From NCBI GenBank assembly GCA_022823235.1, contig JAJDXO010000030.1, forward strand, positions 1 to 64,000: a stretch of DNA of 64,000 bases. The letters are read 5' to 3'. The position numbers and the translations under genes are program-made. Below the pieces are notes generated by a model. It saw only the letters and a program-made list of their open reading frames with translations. It did not search any database and had not been told where the DNA came from. Below, in pieces: positions 18,180 through 26,965 of this stretch (within the stretch, counting starts at the first letter, position 1; each line of letters begins with the position of its first letter). The DNA is from Rhodospirillales bacterium (GTDB lineage Bacteria > Pseudomonadota > Alphaproteobacteria > Rhodospirillales > UBA2165).

Positions 18180-18848
18180 TCAGCGGCGCCAGACCGGGTT
18201 TTCGATTTTCCCGAGGAACGCCCGGTGGGCGGCCAGTTCGTCTTCGTCCGCCCCGTGGGGGCGGGGTTCCCGGCGCTCGGCCGAGCCGCCCCGGCCCTCC
18301 GATTTCGCCTTGTCGGCCTTGAGTTCGAGATCCGGCTGACGGCCGCCGATCAACTCCAGATACACCTCGGCCAGAAGCTCGGCATCCAGCAGGGCGCCGT
18401 GGAGCGACCGGCTCGAATTGTCGATATTGAAGCGGCGGCAGAGCGCATCGAGGCTGGCCGGCGCGCCGGGAAATTTCTCCCGCGCCATGCGGACCGTATC
18501 CACGGCGCGGCTCATGGGAAGCTCGTCCTTGCCCAGCCGGTCGAGCTCCGCATTGATGAACCGCATGTCGAATTCGGCGTTGTGGATCACCAGGGTTGCA
18601 TCGCCGATGAACGCGACGAACCCGTCCACCACGTCCGCCATCACCGGCTGGCCGCTCAGGAATTCATCCGACAGGCCGTGAATGGCGAAGGCCTCCTCGG
18701 GCATGGGACGCTCGGGGTTGACGTATTGGTGGTAGGTCTCGCCGGTGGCCACGTGATTGACCAGTTCGATGCAGCCGATCTCGACGATCCGGTCCCCGTC
18801 GCGGGGACTGAGGCCCGTGGTTTCCGTATCGAGGACGATTTCCCTCAA
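18180..18848 (-). CDS. dnaQ: DNA polymerase III epsilon subunit (proofreading exonuclease)
   Basis: 3'-5' exonuclease of the replicative polymerase, 222 residues. DEDDh motifs are complete: Exo I DTETTG at the N-terminus, Exo II HNAEFDMRFIN and Exo III HGALLDAELLAEVYLEL. The start is taken as TTG at 18848, giving LREIVLDTETTG; a GGAAAGG ribosome site lies about eight bases upstream. Longer readings run through coaE and are not conserved. The C-terminal tail is charged and shorter than the E. coli alpha-binding region. It is the last gene of the overlapping run from ppsR. Confidence 0.94.
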   Translation of the reverse strand: MREIVLDTETTGLSPRDGDRIVEIGCIELVNHVATGETYHQYVNPERPMPEEAFAIHGLSDEFLSGQPVMADVVDGFVAFIGDATLVIHNAEFDMRFINAELDRLGKDELPMSRAVDTVRMAREKFPGAPASLDALCRRFNIDNSSRSLHGALLDAELLAEVYLELIGGRQPDLELKADKAKSEGRGGSAERREPRPHGADEDELAAHRAFLGKIENPVWRR

Positions 18849-18870
18849 CGCCGTCGCCTTTCCAGGACGT

Positions 18871-19485
18871 TCATTTCGGCGGCCACTTCCCAGGCGTGAG
18901 CCCGGCCGCCAATCTGACAACGTTCCGAATCCGGCGCAAGCTGAATCCGCGATCCAGACCGGTGGAAATGACGAAATCCGCCCGCCGGCGCTTCTCCGCA
19001 TCGGGCATCTGGCGGGCCAGGATGCCGGCGAATTTTTCCTCGGTCATGCCGGGCCGCGACATCACCCGGATGCGCTGCAGGAAGGCGGGCGCGGAGACCA
19101 CCGCCACCGCATCGCAATGCCGGTCGCCACCGGTTTCGAACAGCAGCGGGATGTCGAGCACCACGAGCCGCCGCCCGGCGGCGCCGTTGAATTTGAGAAA
19201 CCGGTCCCGCCGGCGGCGGACGATGGGATGAAGGATGGCTTCCAGTTCGGCGAGCGCCCCCGCGTCGTCGAACACCGCCTCGCCCAGGCGCGCCCGGTCG
19301 ACGGCTCCCCCGGCGACCGCGTCCGGAAACCGCGCCCGGACCAGGGGCACGGCCTCGCCCCCCGCCTCGGTGACCGCGTGAACCGCCGCGTCGGCGTCGT
19401 AGGTCGGAACGCCCAGGCGCCGGAACGCGCCGGCCGCGGTGGTCTTGCCCATGCCGATGGAGCCGGTCAGGCCGAGGACGATCAT
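18871..19485 (-). CDS. coaE: Dephospho-CoA kinase
   Basis: Last step of coenzyme A synthesis, phosphorylating the ribose 3'-OH of dephospho-CoA. 204 residues, the usual length. The P-loop is in MIVLGLTGSIGMGKTT, followed by the CoA-binding segment PTYDADAAVH and a lid region ending in ADFVISTG. Its ATG overlaps the aroE stop by four bases. Upstream readings that extend to 19794 are aroE shadow. Confidence 0.96.
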   Translation of the reverse strand: MIVLGLTGSIGMGKTTAAGAFRRLGVPTYDADAAVHAVTEAGGEAVPLVRARFPDAVAGGAVDRARLGEAVFDDAGALAELEAILHPIVRRRRDRFLKFNGAAGRRLVVLDIPLLFETGGDRHCDAVAVVSAPAFLQRIRVMSRPGMTEEKFAGILARQMPDAEKRRRADFVISTGLDRGFSLRRIRNVVRLAAGLTPGKWPPK

Positions 19486-20312
19486 TGCCCGAGCGCCTCG
19501 AGCATCCGGGCTCTCAACCGGCCGTCCACCTCGGGCGCGACGCCGAACCAGCGCTCGAATCCCGGCCGTCCCTGGTGCAGCAGCATGCCCAGCCCGTCGA
19601 CGGTCCGGTGGCCGCGGGCGCGCGCCGCCGCCAGCAGCGGCGTCTCCAGCGGGGCGTAGACGATGTCCGTCACCACCGCGTCCGGCGCCAGGCCCGCGAG
19701 GGAAAACTCCAGCGGCGGCGACCCGGCCATCCCGAGGGAGGTGCAATTCACGACAAGCGCCACGCCGGCGAGGTTCTTGTCCCGCCTGTCCCAATCGACG
19801 ATGGAGACCGGACCGCCCAACTCAGCCGCCAGGCGCTCGGCCCGTTCCGCCGTCCGGTTGGCGAGGCGGATATCCTCCGCGCCGCCGTCCATCAGCGCGC
19901 CGACGACGGCGCGCGCCGCGCCGCCGGCGCCGATCACCATGGCCGGACCGTCGGGCAGCGCCGGCCGCCCCAGCCCGGCCTTGAGGTTCTCGGCAAACCC
20001 GAAACCGTCCGTGTTGGCGCCGTGGAGCCCGCCGTCCGGCCGGATGGTGACCGTATTGACCGCGCGAAGCCGTTCCGCCGCCGGATCCACCTCGTCCATC
20101 AGCCGGAACGCCGCCTCCTTGTGCGGCACGGTCACGTTGAAGCCGGAAAATCCCCGGCCGGCCAGCGCCCGGATGCCGGCCTCGAAGTCCCCGGGATCGA
20201 CGGGGATTTTCACGTATTCCCCGTCGATCGCGTATTTCTCCAGCCAGTAGCCGTGGAGCCTCGGAGACAGGCTGTGGTCCACCGGCCAGCCGACGACGCC
20301 CGCCCGGATCAT
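19482..20312 (-). CDS. aroE: Shikimate dehydrogenase
   Basis: NADP-dependent reduction of 3-dehydroshikimate in the shikimate pathway. 276 residues from MIRAGVVGWPVDHSLSPRLH. Catalytic Lys is in NVTVPHKEAAF and catalytic Asp in GANTDGFGF; the nucleotide loop is GAGGAARAV, with NRTAERAERLA as the NADP-specific Arg segment. It overlaps maf upstream and coaE downstream by four bases each, so translation is coupled through the run. Confidence 0.96.
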   Translation of the reverse strand: MIRAGVVGWPVDHSLSPRLHGYWLEKYAIDGEYVKIPVDPGDFEAGIRALAGRGFSGFNVTVPHKEAAFRLMDEVDPAAERLRAVNTVTIRPDGGLHGANTDGFGFAENLKAGLGRPALPDGPAMVIGAGGAARAVVGALMDGGAEDIRLANRTAERAERLAAELGGPVSIVDWDRRDKNLAGVALVVNCTSLGMAGSPPLEFSLAGLAPDAVVTDIVYAPLETPLLAAARARGHRTVDGLGMLLHQGRPGFERWFGVAPEVDGRLRARMLEALGQ

Positions 20313-20908
20313 AATCCCCGGACCCCCTGCTCGCGGAGCCGCGCCAGCAGCGCCACCAGCGGCAGGCCCAGAATGACGAAAAAATCCCCGTCGATCTCGG
20401 AGAACAGCTGCACCCCCAGTTCCTCGAGGCGGTAGCAGCCCACCGATCCCAGCACATCCTCTCCGGCGGCGGACAAATAGGCCCCGATTTCGCCATCGGA
20501 CAGATCGCGCATGGTGAGGCGGGCGGTTTCCACCGATTCCCAGACGGTTCCGCCGTCCCGCATCAGGCAGCAGGCGGTGATCAGCCGGTGGGTGCGCCCG
20601 CTGAATTGCCGCAAATTCGCCGCCGCCGCGGCCATGTGGGCGGGCTTGTCGAAGAGTTTGCCTTCGCATTCGAGCATCTGATCGGCGCCGACGACCAGCG
20701 CATCCCCGTGCTTCTCCGATATTGCGCGGGCCTTGGCGGCGGCGAGGCGCAAGGCGATTTCCGCCGGCGAAACGTCCTCACCGGCGGCCGCCTTGACGGC
20801 GCTCTCATCGACGCCTGAGGCTTCGATCCGGAAACGGACCCCGGCATTGGCCAGCAGCCGCGCCCGGACGGCGCTGCCCGAGGCCAGGATGAGATCGGCC
20901 GCCGGCAT
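20309..20908 (-). CDS. maf: Maf-family nucleoside triphosphate pyrophosphatase (copy 1)
   Basis: House-cleaning pyrophosphatase for non-canonical nucleotides, 199 residues. The N-terminal motif reads LILASGSAVRARLLANAG, diverging from the usual SxSPRR, while VVGADQMLECEG and the C-terminal FFVILGLPLVALL are typical. It is closer to the YceF branch than to the second Maf at 50069, which has the standard SASPRR motif; the two probably have different substrates. It lies between ppsR and aroE in the conserved origin-flanking block, with a TGATG overlap to ppsR. Confidence 0.93.
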   Translation of the reverse strand: MPAADLILASGSAVRARLLANAGVRFRIEASGVDESAVKAAAGEDVSPAEIALRLAAAKARAISEKHGDALVVGADQMLECEGKLFDKPAHMAAAAANLRQFSGRTHRLITACCLMRDGGTVWESVETARLTMRDLSDGEIGAYLSAAGEDVLGSVGCYRLEELGVQLFSEIDGDFFVILGLPLVALLARLREQGVRGL

Positions 20909-21729
20909 CACGCCCCGCCGTCTTCCCGGCGCTGGGCGCGAAGCGCCATGATCGCCGCGGCGGTCTCCTCGATGGACCGCCGGGTCACGTCGATCTCGGG
21001 CCAGCCCTGATTGCTGTACAGGCGCTTGGCGAATTTGACCTCTTCGTTCACGGTCTCCGGATCGGTGTAGCCGGTTTCGCTCTCCTCGTTGAGCATCCTG
21101 AGCCGGTTCCGCCGCACCTGGACCAGGCTTCGGGGCTCCTTGGTCAGGCCGACGATCATCGGGCCGCTGACCTCGAACAGCTCCTTGGGCAGCTCCATGC
21201 CCAGGATAACGGGGATGTTCGCCGCCTTGACGCCCCGGTTCGCCAGATAGATGCAGGTCGGGGTCTTCGACGTCCGCGAAACGCCGACGACGATGACGTC
21301 GGCCTCGCCCAGATTCCACGTGGTCTGGCCGTCGTCGTGGGTCATGGCGAAATCCATCGCCTCGATCCGCGCGTAGTATTCGCTGTCGAGCGCGTGCTGC
21401 CGGCCCGGCTGGGCGTGAATTTCGGATTTGAGATAGCCGCCGAAAGCCGCCATGATCGGCTGAAGCACCGAGACGCAGGGAACCTGCAATTCACGGCACG
21501 CCGCCTGCAGCCGGCCGCGAAGGTCGCCGTCGACCAGCGTATAGAGGACAAAACCGGGATTGCTCCGGATATCGTCGATCACCATGTCCATCTGACGGAC
21601 GTTGCGGACCATGTTCCAGAGATGTTCGAGCGGCTCCACGTCATCGAACTGCGCCAGGCAGGCGCGCGAAACCGACTGAACGGTCTCACCGGTGGAGTCC
21701 GATATTAGGTAGAGATGAAATTCGCTCAT
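20908..21729 (-). CDS. ppsR: Pyruvate,phosphate dikinase / PEP synthase regulatory protein
   Basis: DUF299-family bifunctional enzyme: ADP-dependent Thr kinase and Pi-dependent pyrophosphorylase that switches PEP synthase or PPDK off and on. 273 residues from MSEFHLYLISDSTGETVQ. The P-loop-like segment is GVSRTSKTPTCIYLA, with YSNQGWPEIDVTRRSIEETAA near the C-terminus. The homologue beside hemE in Caulobacter and Rickettsia borders the replication origin. It reads away from that origin here, toward dnaQ. Confidence 0.93.
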   Translation of the reverse strand: MSEFHLYLISDSTGETVQSVSRACLAQFDDVEPLEHLWNMVRNVRQMDMVIDDIRSNPGFVLYTLVDGDLRGRLQAACRELQVPCVSVLQPIMAAFGGYLKSEIHAQPGRQHALDSEYYARIEAMDFAMTHDDGQTTWNLGEADVIVVGVSRTSKTPTCIYLANRGVKAANIPVILGMELPKELFEVSGPMIVGLTKEPRSLVQVRRNRLRMLNEESETGYTDPETVNEEVKFAKRLYSNQGWPEIDVTRRSIEETAAAIMALRAQRREDGGA

Positions 21730-22202
21730 GAAATCGGTGCTTCGGGCTCGTTCCGCCGGTGATGGTTGCCAGTTATACACCAGCAACCGGGATAAGTCCG
21801 GGACCACATGGCCGGAACCGGCTTTCGCCGGAAATCGCCGATTCCGGCCGGAATTCGCGAGACGGTTTGTACAGCACGCCGAAAGTTATCCGAACCACGT
21901 CGATCCGCTTCATATTCCACCGGGGTAACCGTTTATGCCCGCTTTTCACCCAATACGGCGGACGGACGGCGGCCCGGTTCTCCGCCGTCGGCCGGAATTC
22001 TCCCGGTTTTCCGCACATTCTGGTCCTGGCCGGGACCGAAATTCCCACCCGCCGCAAATGTGCGGGAATATTTGTGGAAAACCTTTAATCCCCGCTTTGC
22101 CCCCCTTCAACAACAACTACAACCTTTTTATTTATATTTAGATTGTTATAGGGGTGTGTTGATAAACCTGTCCCGCTCCCTTTCACCATCCGGCCGGTTC
22201 AT
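21730..22202. other. Candidate chromosomal replication origin (oriC)
   Basis: A 473-base gene-free gap between divergent ppsR and hemE, the place of oriC in several alphaproteobacteria. DnaA-box-like 9-mers (consensus TTATCCACA): TTATACACC at 21773-21781, TTATCCGAA at 21886-21894, TTTTCCGCA at 22007-22015, TTTTCCACA on the minus strand at 22073-22081 and TTATCAACA on the minus strand at 22157-22165. An A/T-rich unwinding candidate lies at about 22108-22150. One GANTC methylation site is at 21840-21844; no complete CtrA TTAA-N7-TTAA site was found. The genes on both sides are transcribed outward. The hemE promoter must also lie here. Confidence 0.72.
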
Positions 22203-23231
22203 ATGACGGAAAAGAAACTCCTTCAGGTTCTCCGCGGCGTCCGAACCGAAACCCCGCCCATCTGGATGATGCGCCAGGCGGGACGGTACCTGCCGGAATA
22301 TCGGGAGCTCCGCCGGCAAACGGAGAGTTTCCTCGATTTCTGCTACACCCCGGCGCTGGCGGTGGAGGCCGCGCTGCAGCCGCTCAGGCGCTACGATCTC
22401 AGCGCGGCCATCCTGTTCAGCGATATCCTGGTGGTGCCGGATGCGCTGGGCCAGCGGGTGTGGTTCGAGGAGGGCGCCGGGCCGAAGCTGGATCCGGTCG
22501 AGCGGTCCGATCCCCTGGCGGGGCTTGGACTGGATAATTATCACCGGCATTTGGCGGGCGTCTACGAGGCCGTCTCCCGGCTGCGCGCCGAGCTGCCGGC
22601 GGACGTCGCCCTGATCGGGTTTGCCGGCGCGCCCTGGACCGTCGCGGCCTACATGGCCGAAGGCGGCTCGAGCCGGGATTACGCGGATGTCCGCGGCTGG
22701 GCCTATGTCGATCCGGAAAAATTCCAGGCCCTGATCGATCTCCTGGTCGAGGCGACGGCATCCTACCTCATCCGGCAGGCGGACGCCGGCGCCGAGGTTT
22801 TGCAGCTGTTCGACAGCTGGGCGGGCCTGTTGAGCGAAGCCCAGTTCCGCCGCTGGTCCGTGGACCCGGCCAGAAGGATCGTCGAGGCCGTCAAGGCGGA
22901 TCATCCCCATGTCCCGGTGATCGGTTTCCCGAGGGGCGCCGGCGCCCTCCATGCCGACTATGCCGGCGGGACCGGCATCGATGCGGTCTCCCTCGATGCC
23001 TCGGTTCCCCTCGGCTGGGCGGCGGAGCATCTTCAATCCCGGACCGTCATCCAGGGCAACCTCGACAACCTGCTGCTGGCGGCCGGCGGCGGGGCGCTGG
23101 ACGAAGGGGTCCGGCGGATCGTCAAGGCCTTCGCGGGCGGACCCCATATCTTCAATCTCGGCCATGGGATCGTCCCCGCGACCCCGCCGGAGCATGTGGG
23201 CCGGGTGGTGGACCTGGTGACCGGCGCATGA
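22203..23231 (+). CDS. hemE: Uroporphyrinogen decarboxylase
   Basis: Decarboxylates uroporphyrinogen III to coproporphyrinogen III in haem synthesis. 342 residues, normal length. The N-terminal signature WMMRQAGRYLPEYRELR carries the substrate-binding Arg residues; GFAGAPWTVAAYMAEGG and LQLFDSWAGLLS follow, and FNLGHGIVPATPPEHV closes the protein. It overlaps hemH by four bases and is the first gene right of the putative oriC. Confidence 0.97.
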   Translation: MTEKKLLQVLRGVRTETPPIWMMRQAGRYLPEYRELRRQTESFLDFCYTPALAVEAALQPLRRYDLSAAILFSDILVVPDALGQRVWFEEGAGPKLDPVERSDPLAGLGLDNYHRHLAGVYEAVSRLRAELPADVALIGFAGAPWTVAAYMAEGGSSRDYADVRGWAYVDPEKFQALIDLLVEATASYLIRQADAGAEVLQLFDSWAGLLSEAQFRRWSVDPARRIVEAVKADHPHVPVIGFPRGAGALHADYAGGTGIDAVSLDASVPLGWAAEHLQSRTVIQGNLDNLLLAAGGGALDEGVRRIVKAFAGGPHIFNLGHGIVPATPPEHVGRVVDLVTGA

Positions 23232-24295
23232 CCAAAACCGCCGTCGTGCTGTTCAATCTCGGCGGGCCGGACGGGCCGGACGCCGTGGAGCCGTTCCTGT
23301 TCAATCTGTTCAACGATCCGGCGATCATCGGCCTTCCGGGCCCGCTCCGGTGGCTGATCGCCAAGCTGGCCGCCAAACGCCGGGCGCCCGTCGCCCGGGA
23401 AATCTACGGCCGTCTCGGCGGCGGCTCGCCGCTGCCGGCCCTGACGCGGGAGCAGGCCGCCGCCCTGGAAGCCCAACTCAACGTCTCGGGCCCGGACGAG
23501 TACCGGGTGTTCATCGCCATGCGCTATTGGCGCCCCTTTGCCCATGAGACGGCGGCGGAGGTCGATGCCTTCGGTCCGGACCATATCGTCCTGCTGCCCC
23601 TCTATCCCCACTATTCGACCACCACGACGGGCTCTTCCATCGCCGATTGGCGGCGCGCCGCGGCGAAGCGGGGGCTCGCGGCGGAGACCAGCGCCATCTG
23701 CTGCTATCCCCTGGCGGATGGGTGGATCGCCGCCCAGGCGAATCTGCTGAAGCGGAAACTGGCGGAAGCGGGCGCTGCTCGGCCGCGGGTGCTGTTCTCG
23801 GCCCACGGCCTGCCGAAAAAGGTGGTGGCCAAGGGGGACCCGTACCAGTGGCAGGTCGAACAAACGGCGGAGAAGCTGGCCGGCGCCGCCGGGCTCGGGC
23901 GGGAGGACTGGCGGGTTTGCTACCAAAGCCGGGTCGGGCCGCTGGAATGGATCGCGCCTTCGCTCGACGAGGAGCTGGAGCGGGCGGCGGCGGATCATAC
24001 CGGCGTCGCCGTGGTGCCCATCGCGTTCGTTTCCGAGCACTCGGAAACCCTCGTCGAGCTCGACATCGAATATGCCGGGCGGGCGCGGGAGCTGAAGCTT
24101 CCCGCCTACATTCGCGTGCCGGCCGTCGGCTCCCACCCGGACTTTATTTCCGCCCTCGCGGATCAGGTGCTGAGCCCGGCGCTCCGGAGCGACCGGCCGG
24201 CGCCCGCCGATAGGGTCCGGCTCTGCCCCGAAGGCCTGCGGCAATGTCCCTGCCCGCCGGCGAAAACTGGCGAAAACATGAGGAATTTTCCATGA
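23228..24295 (+). CDS. hemH: Ferrochelatase
   Basis: Inserts ferrous iron into protoporphyrin IX. 355 residues. It begins MTKTAVVLFNLGGPDGPDAV; the metal-site His is in LFSAHGLPKKVV and the acidic partner in PIAFVSEHSETLVELD. The C-terminus carries CPEGLRQCPCP, a Cys cluster that could hold the iron-sulfur centre known in some alphaproteobacterial ferrochelatases; that cofactor is inferred. ATGA-type overlaps join it to hemE and hemJ. Confidence 0.95.
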   Translation: MTKTAVVLFNLGGPDGPDAVEPFLFNLFNDPAIIGLPGPLRWLIAKLAAKRRAPVAREIYGRLGGGSPLPALTREQAAALEAQLNVSGPDEYRVFIAMRYWRPFAHETAAEVDAFGPDHIVLLPLYPHYSTTTTGSSIADWRRAAAKRGLAAETSAICCYPLADGWIAAQANLLKRKLAEAGAARPRVLFSAHGLPKKVVAKGDPYQWQVEQTAEKLAGAAGLGREDWRVCYQSRVGPLEWIAPSLDEELERAAADHTGVAVVPIAFVSEHSETLVELDIEYAGRARELKLPAYIRVPAVGSHPDFISALADQVLSPALRSDRPAPADRVRLCPEGLRQCPCPPAKTGENMRNFP

Positions 24296-24741
24296 TCGAA
24301 CTGTCGGCAACCGCGTTTCTGTGGATCAAGGCCCTGCACATCATCGCCGTCATCGCCTGGATGGCCGGGATGCTCTACCTGCCCCGGCTGTTCGTTTATC
24401 ATTGCGAGGCCGAACCAGGCTCCGAGCAGTCGGAGACCTTCAAGATCATGGAGCGCCGCCTGCTTCGCGCCATCGTCAATCCGGCGATGATCGCCGCCCT
24501 GGTTTTCGGCGGGATTCTGCTCGCCGGTCTGGGCGCCGATCAGTGGCGGGAGGGCTGGCTGCACGTCAAGCTGGCGCTGGTCGTCGGGCTTTTCGTCATG
24601 CACCATTTGATGGCCCGCTGGCGCAAGGCCTTCGAGCGGGATGAAAACACCCGACCGGCGAGCTTCTACCGGAGGATGAACGAGATTCCGACCGTCCTGA
24701 TGATCGCCATCGTCATTCTGGCGGTGGTCAGGCCGTTTTAG
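24292..24741 (+). CDS. hemJ: Protoporphyrinogen IX oxidase HemJ
   Basis: Oxidises protoporphyrinogen IX in the inner membrane, replacing HemG/HemY. 149 residues from MIELSATAFLWIKALHIIAV; the ATG overlaps the hemH stop. Four membrane segments are apparent, with conserved His in KALHIIAVIAW and Lys in HVKLALVVGLFVMHHL. With hemE and hemH it forms a three-gene late-haem operon. The upstream ATG at 24244 adds residues inside hemH and is not favoured. Confidence 0.93.
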   Translation: MIELSATAFLWIKALHIIAVIAWMAGMLYLPRLFVYHCEAEPGSEQSETFKIMERRLLRAIVNPAMIAALVFGGILLAGLGADQWREGWLHVKLALVVGLFVMHHLMARWRKAFERDENTRPASFYRRMNEIPTVLMIAIVILAVVRPF

Positions 24742-24756
24742 GCGCCAGCCTCCCTG

Positions 24757-24884
24757 GCCCCCTCCCCCTTGACGGGGGAGGGTTGGGGTGGGGGTGAATC
24801 GGCAAACCCCCTCACCCAGCTACGGCTAAGCTCAGCTGCCGCTTCGCAAAGCCTCCGCGTCCCTCTCCCTCCAGGGGAGAGGGA
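24757..24884. repeat. Dispersed hairpin repeat, family A (copy 3)
   Basis: Lies in the 344-base gap between hemJ and rho. It shows CCTCCCCC-ttga-CGGGGGAGG, CACCCAGCTACGGCTAAG and CCCTCTCCCTCC-AGGGGAGAGGG. The first hairpin could act as a terminator for the haem operon. The rest of the gap (24885-25085) is the rho leader, with a strong GC palindrome GGCCGCCGGGCGGCC near 24960. Confidence 0.85.
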
Positions 24885-24908
24885 ACGCAGTTGCTATGCA
24901 TTCTTGAA

Positions 24909-24937
24909 TTGACTTGCCCCGGGCCATCGGGTTAAGT
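24909..24937 (+). promoter_or_regulatory. Possible rho promoter
   Basis: TTGACT (24909-24914), a 17-base spacer and TTAAGT (24932-24937). The -10 match is weak. It is placed after repeat copy 3 and leaves a long leader of roughly 140 bases, which would suit the known autoregulation of rho by attenuation. Confidence 0.3.
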
Positions 24938-25085
24938 GTCATCCAATCGTTAGGGGCCGGCCGCCGGGCGGCCCGACTTTCAAAACATATCCAAAGGGTT
25001 CCGGACACGCCGTTGGCGGGAACCGCTTTTCCGATCCGCGCCCGCGGAATTTCCGTACCCCCCCCACAACAAGAGATTCAAGCCT

Positions 25086-26351
25086 GTGTCGGAAATGAAT
25101 CTGCAAAGCCTGAAGTCCAAGACCCCCACCGAACTGCTGCAGTTCGCCGAGGAACTGGAAATCGAGAACGCCAGCACGCTCCGCAAGCAGGACATGCTGT
25201 TCGCCATCCTGAAGCAACTGGCCGAGAACGACGTGCCCATCTTCGGCGACGGCGTCCTGGAAGTGCTTCAGGACGGCTTCGGTTTCCTGCGCTCGCCCGA
25301 AGCCAACTACCTTCCCGGCCCCGATGACATTTACGTCTCGCCCAGCCAGGTGCGCCGTTTCGGGCTCCGCACCGGCGATACGGTCGAGGGGCAGATCCGC
25401 GCGCCCAAGGACGGCGAGCGGTATTTCGCGCTGCTCAAGGTCAAGGACATCAACTTCGAGGAGCCCGACGCGGTCCGCCACCGGATCAACTTCGACAACC
25501 TGACGCCGCTCTACCCCGAGGAGCGGATCGGCATGGAAGTCGACGATCCCAAATACAAGGACCCGACGCTCCGCGTGCTCGATCTGATCACCCCGGTCGG
25601 CAAGGGCCAGCGGGCGCTGATCGTCGCCCCGCCCCGGACCGGCAAGACGGTGATGCTGCAGAACATCGCCCATGCGGTGGCCGAGAACCACCCCGAGTGC
25701 TACCTGATCGTGCTGCTCATCGACGAGCGCCCCGAGGAGGTGACCGACATGCAGCGCTCGGTGAAGGGCGAGGTAATCTCGTCCACCTTCGACGAGCCCG
25801 CCACCCGCCACGTGCAGGTCACCGAGATGGTCATCGAAAAGGCCAAGCGGCTGGTCGAGCACAAGCGGGACGTGGTGATCCTGCTGGATTCCATCACCCG
25901 GCTGGCGCGGGCCTACAACACCGTGGTGCCGTCGTCGGGCAAGGTGCTCACCGGCGGCGTCGACGCCAACGCGCTGCAGCGCCCGAAGCGGTTCTTCGGC
26001 GCGGCCCGGAACATCGAGGAAGGCGTCTCGCTGACCATCATCGCGACGGCGCTGATCGATACCGGCTCCAGGATGGACGAAGTGATCTTCGAGGAGTTCA
26101 AGGGCACCGGCAACTCGGAGATCATCCTGGACCGCAAGCTCACCGACAAGCGGACCTGGCCGTCCATGGACATCACCCGGTCCGGCACCCGGAAGGAGGA
26201 GCTGCTGGTCGAAAAGGGCACGCTCTCGAAGATGTGGGTGCTGAGGCGGATCCTCAACCCCATGGGGGTGGTGGATTCCATGGAGTTCCTCCTCGGCAAG
26301 ATCAAGGAATCGAAGACCAACGACGACTTCTTCGAGTCGATGAATACCTAG
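25086..26351 (+). CDS. rho: Transcription termination factor Rho
   Basis: Hexameric RNA-dependent ATPase/helicase that ends transcription. 421 residues from GTG at 25086, which has an AAGAG site 11 bases upstream; ATG three codons later gives the shorter, E. coli-like start [11 protein letters not shown]. Order: N-terminal helical domain, cold-shock RNA-binding domain with [22 protein letters not shown] (split here by family variation), Walker [10 protein letters not shown], Walker [14 protein letters not shown] and the R-loop segment [13 protein letters not shown]. Its place downstream of hemE-hemH-hemJ is conserved in this class. Confidence 0.97.
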   Translation: MSEMNLQSLKSKTPTELLQFAEELEIENASTLRKQDMLFAILKQLAENDVPIFGDGVLEVLQDGFGFLRSPEANYLPGPDDIYVSPSQVRRFGLRTGDTVEGQIRAPKDGERYFALLKVKDINFEEPDAVRHRINFDNLTPLYPEERIGMEVDDPKYKDPTLRVLDLITPVGKGQRALIVAPPRTGKTVMLQNIAHAVAENHPECYLIVLLIDERPEEVTDMQRSVKGEVISSTFDEPATRHVQVTEMVIEKAKRLVEHKRDVVILLDSITRLARAYNTVVPSSGKVLTGGVDANALQRPKRFFGAARNIEEGVSLTIIATALIDTGSRMDEVIFEEFKGTGNSEIILDRKLTDKRTWPSMDITRSGTRKEELLVEKGTLSKMWVLRRILNPMGVVDSMEFLLGKIKESKTNDDFFESMNT

Positions 26352-26365
26352 GGCGGAGGCCCACA

Positions 26366-26400
26366 GCCCGCGCAGGGATGGTTTGGTCGGCTGCGCGGGC
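26366..26400 (+). terminator. Hairpin downstream of rho
   Basis: A perfect 10-bp stem GCCCGCGCAG / CTGCGCGGGC (26366-26375 and 26391-26400) with a 15-base loop, 15 bases after the rho stop. There is no T-run, so it may be an end-protecting hairpin or a weak terminator. Confidence 0.45.
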
Positions 26401-26453
26401 GTCTTCACGCACCAAACGATCGGCCAACCGGGCGTCTGGTCGCACCGCGACGC

Positions 26454-26820
26454 ACGTGGATGGCCGGGTCCTTGCCCGGCCATGACGTGATTATTGTTAC
26501 GTTATCGTCATGCCCGGACTTGATCCGGGCATCCACGCCTGGCGGTGCTCGGCCGTTAGGAATGCGGGCGGGTTCCGCGTCGCCGTGGTTCAGGAATTGG
26601 AAATGTGGATACCCCGCATAAAGCGGGGTATGACGAGTGGATATATGACACAAATCAGGTCGTCATGCCCCGACTTGTTCGGGGCATCCAGGATATTCAC
26701 CACAGAGACACAGAGGTCGGGAGAAGGGGCTTCGATTCCGGTGCTCCTCACCGTCTCACCGTCTCTGTGGTTCAAGAATTGGAAACGTGGATGGCCGGGT
26801 CCGGGCCCGGCCATGACGCA
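26454..26820. repeat. Dispersed hairpin repeats, family B (compound copy 4)
   Basis: Most of the 614-base gap between rho and the quinone reductase gene. It contains at least five palindromes of the family: GGCCGGGtCC..GCCCGGCC, GCCCGGacttgatCCGGGC, ACCCCGCataaaGCGGGGT, GCCCCGacttgttCGGGGC and GGCCGGGtccgGGCCCGGCC. Two tails with CAATTCTTGAACCACAGAGACGG-like sequence (reverse) separate them. Short open frames here are repeat-derived and not genes. Confidence 0.82.
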
Positions 26821-26840
26821 ATTAATTTATGGCTCGGCCC

Positions 26841-26946
26841 CACCCCCTCACCCAGCTACGGCTAAGCTCAGCTGCCGCTTCGCAAAGCCTTCGCATCCCT
26901 CTCCCTCCAGGGGAGAGGGAACACGATGAGGGCCGGGGTGAGGGTG
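26841..26946. repeat. Dispersed hairpin repeat, family A (copy 4)
   Basis: It runs from CACCCAGCTACGGCTAAG through the Ser-like TCCCTCTCCCTCC / GGGGAGAGGGA hairpin to a GGGGTGAGGGTG end, only 20 bases beyond the stop of the convergent quinone reductase gene. It lacks the first C-rich hairpin of the longer copies. Confidence 0.82.
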
Positions 26947-26965
26947 TCGGCGCCCCCGCTCACAC

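Noticed and set aside
24885-25085. rho leader examined for a riboswitch or known leader element.
   Set aside because: Only GC-rich palindromes and a weak promoter were seen; no known riboswitch core could be recognised.
26405-26929. Several short open frames between rho and the quinone reductase gene.
   Set aside because: All lie inside family A and B repeats, and similar peptides arise at other repeat copies.
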